A stretch of DNA of 64,000 nt from Nocardia vinacea (GTDB lineage Bacteria; Actinomycetota; Actinomycetes; Mycobacteriales; Mycobacteriaceae). Position 1 is the first letter of the stretch. Every line of letters begins with the position of its first letter. Under the pieces are notes generated by a model, which ran no database searches, was not told the origin of the DNA, and saw only the letters and a list, made by a program, of their open reading frames with translations. Shown here in pieces: positions 28,052-36,232 of the stretch. The stretch spans positions 1,178,001-1,242,000 of the forward strand of contig NZ_CP109149.1 of NCBI RefSeq assembly GCF_035920345.1. The letters run 5' to 3'. The position numbers were made by a program, and so were the translations under genes.

Positions 28052-28609
28052 TCAGGTGGCGGCCAGTTGCTTCCAGATCCGCTGCTGCCGCTTGGCCAGG
28101 TGGTCTGGGGCCTTCGGCTGCCACAGCAAACGCATGCCTGCCTCCTCCGGCGTCCGGTCGGCCTTGCTCGAGTTGCACGGCGCGCACGCAGCGATCAGGT
28201 TGTCCCAGGTGTTCGGACCACCTCGGCTGCGGGGCCGGATATGGTCGACGGTGCGCGCCCAGGACGCGCAGTACCCGCACCGGTGGTGGTCCCGGCGCAG
28301 CACACCGGCCAGCGTCGCGCGACTGCCGTCGTGTACTCGCGTCACATGGTCGAGATACACGTACCGCAGCAGCCGGATCGTCTCCGGCAGCGCGAGCTCC
28401 AGGCGCTTGGACCGAATCGGGAAGTGCGGCTCCCGATCCGCGATCGACTCCGCGGCGCCGCCCATGAGCAGCACCACGGCCCGGTCGGCGCTGATCTCGG
28501 TGAGCGCCTCGTAGCTGGCGTTCAATACCAGTACCCGGGTGTGTATCCAGTCGTCGACAGTAGACACCACCGGATCGGTGGCACGGTGGAACATCATGGG
28601 AGTCACCAT
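28052..28609 (-). CDS. HNH endonuclease family protein
   Basis: 185 residues. The C-terminal HNH core is HHRCGYC, then VDHIRPRSRGGPNTWDNLIA and CAPCNSSKAD, so both zinc-knuckle CxxC pairs and the catalytic D-H are kept. The N-terminal half (LVLNASYEALTEISADRAVV, ADREPHFPIRS) is the common RRXRR-like partner of stand-alone actinobacterial HNH proteins. Its target is unknown. It is followed closely by whiB. The start could also be the ATG five codons in. Confidence 0.87.
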   Translation of the reverse strand: MVTPMMFHRATDPVVSTVDDWIHTRVLVLNASYEALTEISADRAVVLLMGGAAESIADREPHFPIRSKRLELALPETIRLLRYVYLDHVTRVHDGSRATLAGVLRRDHHRCGYCASWARTVDHIRPRSRGGPNTWDNLIAACAPCNSSKADRTPEEAGMRLLWQPKAPDHLAKRQQRIWKQLAAT

Positions 28610-28831
28610 GTTTCGAGAGAGCGAGCGGATTCGGAAGGCGAGGGTCGGTCAGTTACCGGCCGGGAGGCGGCGCAATTCCTGCTCGACGCACGCGTCATAT
28701 CGACGCAAGCTCGATACGACAATGGTCACGGCCGCCGCCTCCTTCCTCATACTCGTCGGCACCCGCAGAACCGGGTGATCATCATCGAAATCCATGGTGG
28801 CACAGCGCACCCACCGCTGGCGAAGGGTTTT

Positions 28832-29737
28832 TCAGGCCAGGCCGACCAGCCACTGCCGCAGCCACGAGGTGGCGGTGGCGCCGTTGGAATCCACGACGTA
28901 GGCCGGATAGTTCTGGTGTACGAATGAGTTGTAGAACCGCTCGAATTCCTGCTTGCGCTCGTTCATTTCCGGATCGGCGAGCTGGTTCTGGATGAGCGGG
29001 GCCACCCCGGTCGCCATCAGGTCGTTGAAGATGGCGAACGCCTCCTGCTGATAGCGCCACAGCTGAGCCGGGTCGGGATCGGAGGCCTGGGCCAGGAATC
29101 CGGCGAAGCGGGTCGCGAAGTCGGTGGGCGGTGCGGCGCAGTAGAGGTCGCCCACAGCGCAGATGGTGCGGGTCTTTTTGGTGAGGAAGCCGAAGCCGCC
29201 GATGCGTGGGCCGCCCGCACCGGCGCCGTTGACCGGCGGACCGACGAGTGCATCGGTCGGGGAGCGGCGCGGATCCGAGATGAGCCCGACCGCGGCGATG
29301 CGTTCGGGCCGAACGGGACTCAGTCCGGTGCCGATTTCGGCGGCGAGGTCGCCTGCCGCATCCGCGCCCTGGCTGTAGCCGATCAGCGCGATCTTGGTGT
29401 CGGTGCATTGCTGGGCCGTGGCCGTGACCAGACCGCGGGCATTATCGATGGCCTGCCGCTTGGACCGGCCGTAAACATCGGTCTCCCAGGGGAAAGCGGT
29501 CGCCGCGTAGGTCACGTAGTCGGTCCTGGTATTTCGCGGCAGGTTATCGGTGACGCTCGCGAGCATGCCCTCGCTGGGATTGGCATCGGAGGTCTCCCAC
29601 GTGCCGGGTACCGCCACGACATACAGGTCGGGGCAGCCATCGGGCGCTGCCGTCGCCGCGCCGGCACCGCCGACGGCGCCCGCCGCACCTACCATGACGG
29701 TTCCCGCCATGGCACCGATCATCCTGCGCATAAACAT
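28832..29737 (-). CDS. Secreted cutinase-family serine esterase
   Basis: About 301 residues. A signal peptide (MRRMIGAMAGTVMVGAAGAV with cleavage near ATAAP) is followed by a cutinase-type alpha/beta-hydrolase: the nucleophile motif GYSQG, a conserved disulfide-type CPDLYVVAVPGTWE start, and ICAVGDLYCA with the catalytic Asp. Cutinases and the related mycobacterial culp proteins cut lipid or wax esters outside the cell. The ATG at 29737 is chosen with GAGG upstream; 29731 is also possible. The chain is about 80 residues longer than typical culp proteins, with an extra helical C-terminus. Confidence 0.9.
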   Translation of the reverse strand: MFMRRMIGAMAGTVMVGAAGAVGGAGAATAAPDGCPDLYVVAVPGTWETSDANPSEGMLASVTDNLPRNTRTDYVTYAATAFPWETDVYGRSKRQAIDNARGLVTATAQQCTDTKIALIGYSQGADAAGDLAAEIGTGLSPVRPERIAAVGLISDPRRSPTDALVGPPVNGAGAGGPRIGGFGFLTKKTRTICAVGDLYCAAPPTDFATRFAGFLAQASDPDPAQLWRYQQEAFAIFNDLMATGVAPLIQNQLADPEMNERKQEFERFYNSFVHQNYPAYVVDSNGATATSWLRQWLVGLA

Positions 29738-29913
29738 GGTCCACACCTCGGTTTGCTAGGTCCGAAGCGGCCGGAGGGCCGTACGCGACTGCCTGCCGTC
29801 GCGTCGGAGACAACCGTACGGTCTGACCAGGGGTTGATGCGGGAACCACCCGTGACAAACGCCGAACATTTTTAACACAATGCGCAATGCCGACGATTCG
29901 CCCGGCGCGGCGG

Positions 29914-29955
29914 GATGAAGGAGCCGCGGGCGAGGGGGTGCGCGACTCCTTCATC
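29914..29955. terminator. Stem-loop, possible terminator
   Basis: GATGAAGGAG (29914-29923) pairs with CTCCTTCATC (29946-29955), with an additional CGCG pair inside. It overlaps the stop of a decayed frame on the minus strand and lies upstream of the cutinase promoter. Confidence 0.5.
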
Positions 29956-30259
29956 GTGTCCGAGGGGCAGTCAGCGCCTCGTCCACGGTTGTGGTGGTTA
30001 TCAGGACACCGATGACTCGCTCCCGTGCATCATCGTGTGCCCATCCATTGAACTCCGATCGACAGGCGTGTGTCCCGGCTTCGAACATATGCCGTTCGAG
30101 AAGGTCGGGTCAGCCGATGGGCGTGTGGCCCAACAGAACTCGACCGGTGAACCGGGTCTGCTTGGCCCGTGGCAGCGGGTGGAACAGGCAGCCGTGGATG
30201 TCGCGGTACCACATCTCCAGCTCGCAGCCGCGGAAAGCGTCGGTACTGCGACTGACAGC
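29951..30259 (-). pseudogene. Possible decayed gene fragment beside the TnpB element
   Basis: In one minus-strand frame the 3' neighbour of the TnpB element reads like protein: MWYRDIHGCLFHPLPRAKQT, RFTGRVLLGHTPIG, then an in-frame stop, then LLERHMFEAGTHACRSEFNG and RVIGVLITTTVDEAL before the final stop at 29951. No family is recognised. The residue composition is more natural than in the other frames. It may be the tail of a gene broken by the element and by a nonsense mutation. It could equally be noncoding; confidence is low. Confidence 0.3.
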
Positions 30260-30314
30260 GTGTCTGAAGACCCTTGTGGGTCTTCAGACACCGCCCTTCT
30301 CGGGCGTCGTCGGT
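30260..30314 (-). ncRNA. Candidate omega-RNA 3' segment / element right end
   Basis: TnpB proteins use an RNA made from the 3' end of tnpB and the element's right end. Here the minus strand after the tnpB stop has a CGCCC/GGGCG hairpin (30292-30306) and the 14-bp hairpin (30260-30291). A guide, if any, would start just beyond 30260 toward lower coordinates. This is inferred from family biology. Confidence 0.4.
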
Positions 30315-31744
30315 TCACGCCACGATGGTGTGAACGTCGGTTCCCGCGTCTTCCGGGCCGGTTTCACCGGCACACGTAGGGTACTGGTCAGCGCCTTCCC
30401 GTCGGCGGGCATTGGTGACCCGGCCTCCTGCTTGGGGGTCCGGGGATCGTGATCGGTTTTGGTGGGTCGCCGCCCACACGGCGAGGTTGACCGCCGCGTT
30501 CAGGTCACGGTCGGCGCGATACCCGCACCCGCAGGCGAACACCCGATCCGCCAGCGTGAGATCGGGATTGACGACCCCGCAGGCCGAACAGCGTTTACTC
30601 GACGCGAACCAGCGGTCGGCAGTGGCGACCGTGCCGCTGCGCCACGTCTGTTTGTAGCGCAGTAGTCGCGCGAAATCGGCCCATCCGGCGTCGCTGATTG
30701 CGCGCGCCAGACGATGGTTGCGGAGCATGCCCGCCACGTGGAGGTCCTCGGCAACGAGCTGGTCGTGGGTTTTGACCAGCGTGTTGGTGACCTGATGCAG
30801 GAAGTGGCGGCGAATGTTGGCGATTCGGTGATGGTGCCGCGCCAGCCGGGCAGCTGCGACTTGGCGGTTGCGGGATCCTTTCTGCTTGCGGGACAACGCT
30901 TTCGCCAGCCGCCGCTGCTGACGCAATCCGGTCGCAAGGGGTTTGGGTGGGTCGTTGATCCGGGCGACTTCGGTGCCATCGGCGGTGGCGGCGACCACGA
31001 ACGCCGACAACCCACGATCTATCCCCACCCAGCCACCGTCATCGTCGGCTGTGCGCGGCGGGTGGTGGCAGGCGGGGTGCAGGTCAGCGGCCTCGGTGGT
31101 GATGCTGATCTGCCAGCGGCCCGCCCGGTAGGTGATGGCGGCGGACAGGATTTCGCCCGTCCCTTCGCGAGCAGGCGACGCAGGCGGCGGGTGTCCTCCC
31201 GCACCCGCAGCATCCCGATACCGGGCAGGGTAATCGACCGTGCGATGTCTTTGTCGCCGACGCGGATCGCCGCACGACCCGTCTTGGAAAGTTTGTTGCG
31301 TAGCCGAAACGACGGGGTGGTGGTGTGTTTCTTTTTGAAGCGCGGAAACCCGACCTTGGTGCCTTTGCGTTTGCCGGTGCGGGAGTCGGAGAACGCGGTC
31401 AGGGCGCGGCCGCAGTCGACGGCGGCTTCTTCGAACACCTGCTGACGCACCTGGGTGCGCCAGGCCAGCCCGGTCACCTCGACTTGGGCGACGCCCGCCG
31501 CGTCGACGGCGATCACGCGTCCGGCGGCTTCGGTTTTCTTCCACGTGTTGAATGCGTTGATCAGGCTGTATCCGGTCCACGGCACCGAATGGTCGGGATC
31601 GAATTTCCGTTGGGTGAGCGCGGTTTTGACGAAGTCCAGGGATTTGTTGAACGCGAACCGGGCCGCTCCGGCATGGCGTGCGAGCACAGCTTGCTGCTCG
31701 ACGGTAGGGTCGAGGCAGTACCGGAAGGTGGTGTGGCGGCTCAT
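30315..31744 (-). pseudogene. tnpB: TnpB RNA-guided nuclease, frameshifted
   Basis: Two overlapping frames together spell a full TnpB of about 475 residues. The 5' frame gives MSRHTTFRYCLDPTVEQQAV through LRRLLAKGRA; the 3' frame resumes EILSAAITYRAGRWQISITT. Adding one G near 31152-31158 restores a continuous reading, so there is a 1-base deletion or a -1 shift. All RuvC parts are kept: GIDRG (first Asp), VAEDL (Glu), CSACG...CGCGYRADRDLNAAVN (zinc ribbon and last Asp). The conserved active site suggests recent inactivation, a sequencing error, or programmed shifting. The element context is described at 30260-31830. Confidence 0.85.
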
Positions 31745-31888
31745 TACGGCGAGTGTGACACGTGCCACCGACAGCAACGGGCCACTCCGGTGACCGACGG
31801 TGGCACACGAATCCGATCCCGAGATCTCGGATATGCTCTGAGTCCCGTTGCGGGATATACGGATCCGGTTGTACGCGCCTCGTGACCA

Positions 31889-32119
31889 CTACGCAGTAGT
31901 CTCCCGAGCGTAGATGTAGTAGCGGTAGACGCCGTCCCCGGGATCGGCGCTCAGCGGCCACTCGCCGTCGGCGATGAACCATGCCCATTCGAGGGCGAGG
32001 CCCGCGTCGCGTTCGGCGATCGACTTCGCCCGGTCCAAGGAGCTGTCGGTGCCGAGGGCCTGGTCGTCGGTGCCGCAGAACTCGCAACTGTGCACCCGCC
32101 GCACCTCGTATGCGATCAC
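31889..32119 (-). CDS. Small conserved-looking protein of unknown function
   Basis: 76 residues, acidic, with one CEFC pair (VHSCEFCGTDD) that could bind a metal, followed by a helix (LDRAKSIAERDAGLALEWAW) and an aromatic end (GVYRYYIYARE). The GTG at 32119 has a strong GGAGGT six bases upstream, which decides the start and supports a real gene. It lies next to the TnpB element's left side and is not part of the M. tuberculosis gene order. No function is recognised. Confidence 0.6.
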   Translation of the reverse strand: MIAYEVRRVHSCEFCGTDDQALGTDSSLDRAKSIAERDAGLALEWAWFIADGEWPLSADPGDGVYRYYIYARETTA

Positions 32120-32308
32120 TCGGTTACCTCCGGGCATCCAGATTAGACCCGGTTTATCCGGGTGTGCACCGATAACGTTCGGCGGATGCGGCCGATAACC
32201 AGCTCAACAGGCTCGTCCGCCGGGGTGACCGCGTGTCGAATGGGGAGTTCCGGAAGTGGCGTCCGCATACGCTGAGCGTCCACCCCGTGGCCGCCGGATG
32301 GTGAGATT

Positions 32309-33598
32309 TCAGAGGTTGCCGACGATGTGTTCGAGGCGGCGGGCCACCAGTTCGCGGGCCTGTTCGCGCAGGGCGGGACGGTAGCCGCTGGGGTAGACCG
32401 GGTCGCCCGGAGTGTAATCCTTCAGGACTTCCTTGGCGAGGGTGATCTTGTGGACCTCGGTGGGGCCGTCGGCGATCGCCATGACCTCGGCGTAGTTCAT
32501 CATGTCGACGAACGGGAGGTCCTGGCTGACGCCGATGGCGCCGTGCAGATGCAGTGCGCGCTGGGCGATATCGTGCATCACCTTCGGCATCGCCACCTTG
32601 ATGGCGGCAATGTCCTTGCGCACCTTCAGATAGTCCTGCTCCTTATCGATGCGCCAGGCGGTGCGCAGGACGAGCAGGCGGAACTGCTCCATCTCGATCC
32701 AGCTGTCGGCGATGCGTTCCTGGGTCATCTGCAGGCCCGCGAGCGGTCCCTTGCGCATCGGGCGGGAGACCGCGCGTTCGGCCATCATGTCGAAGGCCTT
32801 GCGCACCAGCGCGACTGTGCGCATCGCGTGGTGCACCCGACCGCCGCCGAGGCGGGTCTGCGCGACGACGAAGCCCATACCCTCCTGGCCGAGCAGGTGG
32901 TCGGCGGGCACCCGGACATCGGTGAAGCGCAGATGTCCCTCGTGCTCGCTGAAACCGTGCACGTGGAAGTTCTTGACGATCTCCAGGCCGGGGGTGTCGG
33001 CGGGCACGATGAACATCGACATGCTCTGGTACGGGCTGACATCCGGATTCGTGACGACCATGACGATATGGAAGCTGGCGAACTGCGCGTTCGAGTTGAA
33101 CCACTTCTCGCCGTTGATGACCCAGGAGTCGCCGTCGCGCACGGCGCGGGTCTTGAACAGCGTCGGATCCGAGCCGCCGGTCGGTTCGGTCATGACATAG
33201 CAGGAACCGATCTCACCGGCCAGCAGCGGCTGCAGGTACTTTGCCTTCTGTTCCTCGGTGCCGTAGTGCGCGAGGATTTCCGCGTTACCGGAATCCGGTG
33301 CCTGGCAACCGAATACTGACGGCGCCCACACCGAGGTGCCGAGCACCTCGTTGAGCAGGCCGAGCTTCAGCTGCCCGTAGCCGGGGCCGCCCAGTTCCGG
33401 TCCGAGATGGCAGGCCCACAGTCCCTGTTCCTTCACCTTCTCCTTCAGCGGCCGCATCAGCGCCATCGCCTCGGTATCGGTGCGGTCGTAGGGATTCGGG
33501 TAGAGCAGATCGAGGGGCTCCACCTCGGTGCGGACGAACTCCGCCGCCCAGTCCAACTTCTGCTGGTATTCCGGGTCGGTTTCGAAATCCCAAGCCAT
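32309..33598 (-). CDS. Acyl-CoA dehydrogenase
   Basis: 429 residues, near the normal size. Family motifs are CYVMTEPTGGSDPTLFKT and GEKWFNSNAQ (flavin and substrate binding), DVRVPADHLLG, and ALHLHGAIGVSQDLP near the end, where the catalytic base region falls. The long-chain or phosphotransferase-fused branch ACAD10/11 shows the same PSGYRPALRE-like tail. It oxidises an acyl-CoA to the enoyl-CoA with FAD in beta-oxidation. It is the last gene of the SDR-ADH-TetR-ACAD operon, 2 bp after the TetR stop. The chain length of the substrate is unknown. Confidence 0.93.
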   Translation of the reverse strand: MAWDFETDPEYQQKLDWAAEFVRTEVEPLDLLYPNPYDRTDTEAMALMRPLKEKVKEQGLWACHLGPELGGPGYGQLKLGLLNEVLGTSVWAPSVFGCQAPDSGNAEILAHYGTEEQKAKYLQPLLAGEIGSCYVMTEPTGGSDPTLFKTRAVRDGDSWVINGEKWFNSNAQFASFHIVMVVTNPDVSPYQSMSMFIVPADTPGLEIVKNFHVHGFSEHEGHLRFTDVRVPADHLLGQEGMGFVVAQTRLGGGRVHHAMRTVALVRKAFDMMAERAVSRPMRKGPLAGLQMTQERIADSWIEMEQFRLLVLRTAWRIDKEQDYLKVRKDIAAIKVAMPKVMHDIAQRALHLHGAIGVSQDLPFVDMMNYAEVMAIADGPTEVHKITLAKEVLKDYTPGDPVYPSGYRPALREQARELVARRLEHIVGNL

Positions 33599-33600
33599 GG

Positions 33601-34284
33601 TCAGCCTTTCGTGTCGGTGATGCCGTCGAGAATGGTGGACGCCACAATGCCGGCGATTTCGTCGGGGGAGCGCCCGCCGTGCGGGCGGTACCAGAAGGTC
33701 ACCATGTTCAGCATGCCGAGGACACTGTTGGTGACCACGTGGTCGTCGGTGCGCAGCAGGCCCGCCGCATGCCCCGCGTCGATGACGCGCTGCCAGCAGG
33801 CCTGTATTTCGTCACGCATTTCCTGTAGTTCTTCGCCGCGCTCACCGGTCAGTGCGGTGACGTCGCGCAATTGGATGGCGACCTCGCGGCGGTGCTCGAT
33901 GATCAGCCCGACGTGGCTGTGGATCAGCTTGCGCAACTTGACGATCGGATCATCGATGCCGCGGGAGATCCGCTGGGCATCGGTGAGCATGAGCTGGATG
34001 TAATCGCGCAGGATCTGCCAGAGCAGCTCTTCCTTGGAACCGATGTGGTAATACAGCGCACCCCGCTGTACCCCGGCTCGATCACCGATTTCCGCGACGC
34101 CGGTTCCGTGGAAACCCTGCTCCGCGAACAGTTCCGCCGCGGCCGCCACGATGCGCGCCCTGGTCGCCTCCGCCGTGGTCTCCGCTGCCGGTGGACGACC
34201 GCGGCGACGAGGCGAGGCCAACTCTGGCCCACCCGTCACCCGGCCACCACCCCTCATCGAATCGCTGTGCGATGCCGCGGTCAT
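33601..34284 (-). CDS. TetR-family regulator within a fatty-acid/alcohol catabolic operon
   Basis: 227 residues. The HTH reads ARIVAAAAELFAEQGFHGTG, then VAEIGDRAGVQRGALYYHIG with the usual K after S. A long basic, Ser/Arg-rich N-terminal extension precedes it. The C-terminal domain is of the KstR2/fatty-acid-sensing size class. The start overlaps the ADH stop by four bases (ATGA). It probably controls its own operon, for which the dyad at 36102-36123 is a candidate site; an acyl-CoA ligand is plausible but unproven. Confidence 0.88.
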   Translation of the reverse strand: MTAASHSDSMRGGGRVTGGPELASPRRRGRPPAAETTAEATRARIVAAAAELFAEQGFHGTGVAEIGDRAGVQRGALYYHIGSKEELLWQILRDYIQLMLTDAQRISRGIDDPIVKLRKLIHSHVGLIIEHRREVAIQLRDVTALTGERGEELQEMRDEIQACWQRVIDAGHAAGLLRTDDHVVTNSVLGMLNMVTFWYRPHGGRSPDEIAGIVASTILDGITDTKG

Positions 34285-35330
34285 CGGCGCGGATCCAAGA
34301 CGACTTTGGAAACCCCGTCGGCACGGTCGGCGAACATGCGGTAGGCGTCCGCGCCGTCCGACATCGGGAATCGGTGTGTGACAACGGCTTCGGGCCGGAT
34401 TCGGCCTGCCGCAGTGAGTCGCAGCAGTGCGGGCAGCTCGTATTGGATCGAGCAGAGTCCGATATGGAATTCGAGCTCCTTGACCTGTGCCAACTGCATA
34501 TGGAACGGGAAGGCGCGATTATGACTGACGCCGACCACGCCGACCCGGCCACGATGCCCCACGGCGCTGATGGCGAGCTTGATGGTCGCATCGGCGCCGA
34601 CCGCCTCGATCGCGACATCCGCACCACCGTTGAGCATTTCGCGGATGACGGTCTTGGGTTCGTCGGATTCGACTATCTTCGCGCCCAATTCGGCGGCGCG
34701 CTTGCGGCGCTCGGCCACCAGATCCACCCCGAGCACCTGCGACGCGCCCATCGCGAATGCCGACTGCACGGCCATCAGCCCGACCGGTCCCAGCCCGATC
34801 ACCACCACGGTCTCGCCGGGCGCAATGCGGGTGCGGCGCGCGCCGTACCAGGCAGTCGGGGCGTTGTCGGTGAGCACGATCGCGGCCTCATCGCTGACCG
34901 AATCGGGCAGCCGTACCAGATTCCCCTCGGCATGGGGGACCGCGAGATATTCCGCCTGCGCACCAGCGAGCGATCCGCCGAGTCCATAGCAGGCGTCGGC
35001 AGGCAGCGGATGGCGTTCACAGGCTGCCACGATGCCGGCCTTGCACTTCGCGCAGCGGTTACAGCCGACGGATGCGGAGACCAGCACTCGGTCGCCGACC
35101 GCGAATCCCTGCGTGTCCGAACCCAATTCGACGATCTCCCCGACCGCCTCATGGCCGACGCTGTATCCGGTGCCGTCAGTGAAGCCGTGCCCGGCGTAGA
35201 TGTGCAGATCACTGCCGCAGATTCCGGCGGCGGTCACCCGAACGATTGCGCCGTCGCGGCCCGGCAGCACCGGATCGGGAACCTCGGTGTACGAGATCTG
35301 TTGCGGTCCTTGGTAAGTCAATGCCTTCAT
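34281..35330 (-). CDS. Zinc-dependent alcohol dehydrogenase
   Basis: 349 residues, medium-chain dehydrogenase fold. Catalytic zinc ligands are in AGICGSDLHIY (Cys) and GYSVGHEAVGE (His-Glu). The structural-zinc lobe has CNRCAKCKAGIVAAC (four cysteines). The NAD-binding GLGPVGLMAVQ is in the middle. It should oxidise an alcohol to an aldehyde or ketone, and the neighbours suggest the product enters acyl-CoA catabolism. The ATG at 35330 overlaps the SDR stop by four bases, so translation is coupled. Confidence 0.93.
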   Translation of the reverse strand: MKALTYQGPQQISYTEVPDPVLPGRDGAIVRVTAAGICGSDLHIYAGHGFTDGTGYSVGHEAVGEIVELGSDTQGFAVGDRVLVSASVGCNRCAKCKAGIVAACERHPLPADACYGLGGSLAGAQAEYLAVPHAEGNLVRLPDSVSDEAAIVLTDNAPTAWYGARRTRIAPGETVVVIGLGPVGLMAVQSAFAMGASQVLGVDLVAERRKRAAELGAKIVESDEPKTVIREMLNGGADVAIEAVGADATIKLAISAVGHRGRVGVVGVSHNRAFPFHMQLAQVKELEFHIGLCSIQYELPALLRLTAAGRIRPEAVVTHRFPMSDGADAYRMFADRADGVSKVVLDPRR

Positions 35331-36076
35331 CGCCAACCACCGTCCAGCGCCAGAGTTGCGCCGGTGCAATACGCCGAGGCGTCCGTCGCGAAGTACAGTG
35401 CTGCGCCGACGATCTCATCCGGACGGCCGATCCGCCCGAGTGCCATATGCCGAGTCAGCTCAGTGCGCAACTCATCGGGCCACGCCTTGGAAATATCCGT
35501 CTCGAACGGACCGCATTGAATCGTATTGACCCGCACCCTCGGTGCGAAACTCTGCGCGAGTCCGCCGGTGAGATTGGCCAATCCCGCCTTGGCGGCCGCA
35601 TAGGGCACCGCGAGCGGTTCCGGTCGTTCGGCCTCGACCGAGGAGATATTGATGATCGAACCGCCGCCGGCGGCGGCCATCCGGGTACCGATCAAGGTCG
35701 ACAAACGGAACGGGCCCTTGAGATTGACCGCGATCACCTTGTCGAACATGTCCTCGCTCACCTGATCCAGGCTCGGATACAGCAGCGACATCCCGGCATT
35801 GTTGACCAGCACGTCGACCTTGCCGAACTCCGCGTAGGCCGCCTCGACCAGCGCATCGCACTGTGCCCAATCGCTGACATTGCACGCCACAGGCAATGCG
35901 CGCCGACCATGGGTGTTCTTCACCTCATCGGCCAGTTCGACACACCCGTCGAGTTTGCGACTGGCGATCACCACATCCGCACCGGCTGCGGCGAAGGCCA
36001 GCACCATCTCCCGGCCGAGCCCGCGGCTACCGCCCGTGACCAGCGCGACCTTATCCGCTAACGACTGTCCTGGCAT
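35327..36076 (-). CDS. SDR-family oxidoreductase
   Basis: 249 residues, classical short-chain dehydrogenase. The cofactor motif TGGSRGLG is at 14-21, NNAG at 92-95, the catalytic serine region ISSVEAE near 145, and Tyr159/Lys163 in YAAAK. The C-terminal GRIGRPDEIVGAALYFATDA is typical. It likely oxidises or reduces a hydroxy/keto group of a lipid or steroid intermediate. It is the first gene of the four-gene operon; the ATG at 36076 is preferred over the TTG at 36112. The promoter region is shared with the divergent glcB. Confidence 0.92.
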   Translation of the reverse strand: MPGQSLADKVALVTGGSRGLGREMVLAFAAAGADVVIASRKLDGCVELADEVKNTHGRRALPVACNVSDWAQCDALVEAAYAEFGKVDVLVNNAGMSLLYPSLDQVSEDMFDKVIAVNLKGPFRLSTLIGTRMAAAGGGSIINISSVEAERPEPLAVPYAAAKAGLANLTGGLAQSFAPRVRVNTIQCGPFETDISKAWPDELRTELTRHMALGRIGRPDEIVGAALYFATDASAYCTGATLALDGGWR

Positions 36077-36101
36077 TGCGCTCCATTGCTCCGGCTGCCG
36101 G

Positions 36102-36123
36102 TAATGTTCCAATCAGTACATTA
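36102..36123. promoter_or_regulatory. Candidate TetR operator between the SDR operon and glcB
   Basis: TAATGT (36102-36107) and ACATTA (36118-36123) form a 6-bp dyad with a 10-base spacer, 26 bp upstream of the SDR start. Its size suits a TetR dimer, and the operon encodes a TetR protein. A single short dyad is weak evidence. Confidence 0.4.
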
Positions 36124-36232
36124 ATTCCGCCGGACGATACAATCAAGGCCCCGACACACCGTCAGGTCACTACCGATGGGTAACATTGGTTGCGATTTTT
36201 CCCACCCGGCTTTCTCAAAAGTGAGGCAGTAG

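Larger units (their letters stand above)
30260..31830 (-). mobile_element. Solo TnpB (IS200/IS605- or IS607-like) element, no TnpA
   Basis: The only gene inside is a tnpB with a frameshift; no tnpA or serine recombinase is nearby, so it could move only with help in trans. The likely right end is the perfect 14-bp hairpin at 30260-30291 (TTGT loop), which lies 24 bp past the tnpB stop. On the other side, GTGCCACCG/CGGTGGCAC (31762-31770 with 31798-31806) and the palindrome CCGAGATCTCGG (31819-31830) are candidate left-end structures. The exact ends are not defined by the sequence alone. Confidence 0.6.

Noticed and set aside
29915..30379. A 154-codon plus-strand frame left of the TnpB element
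   Set aside because: No family match and it runs through two hairpins; the other strand reads more like protein.
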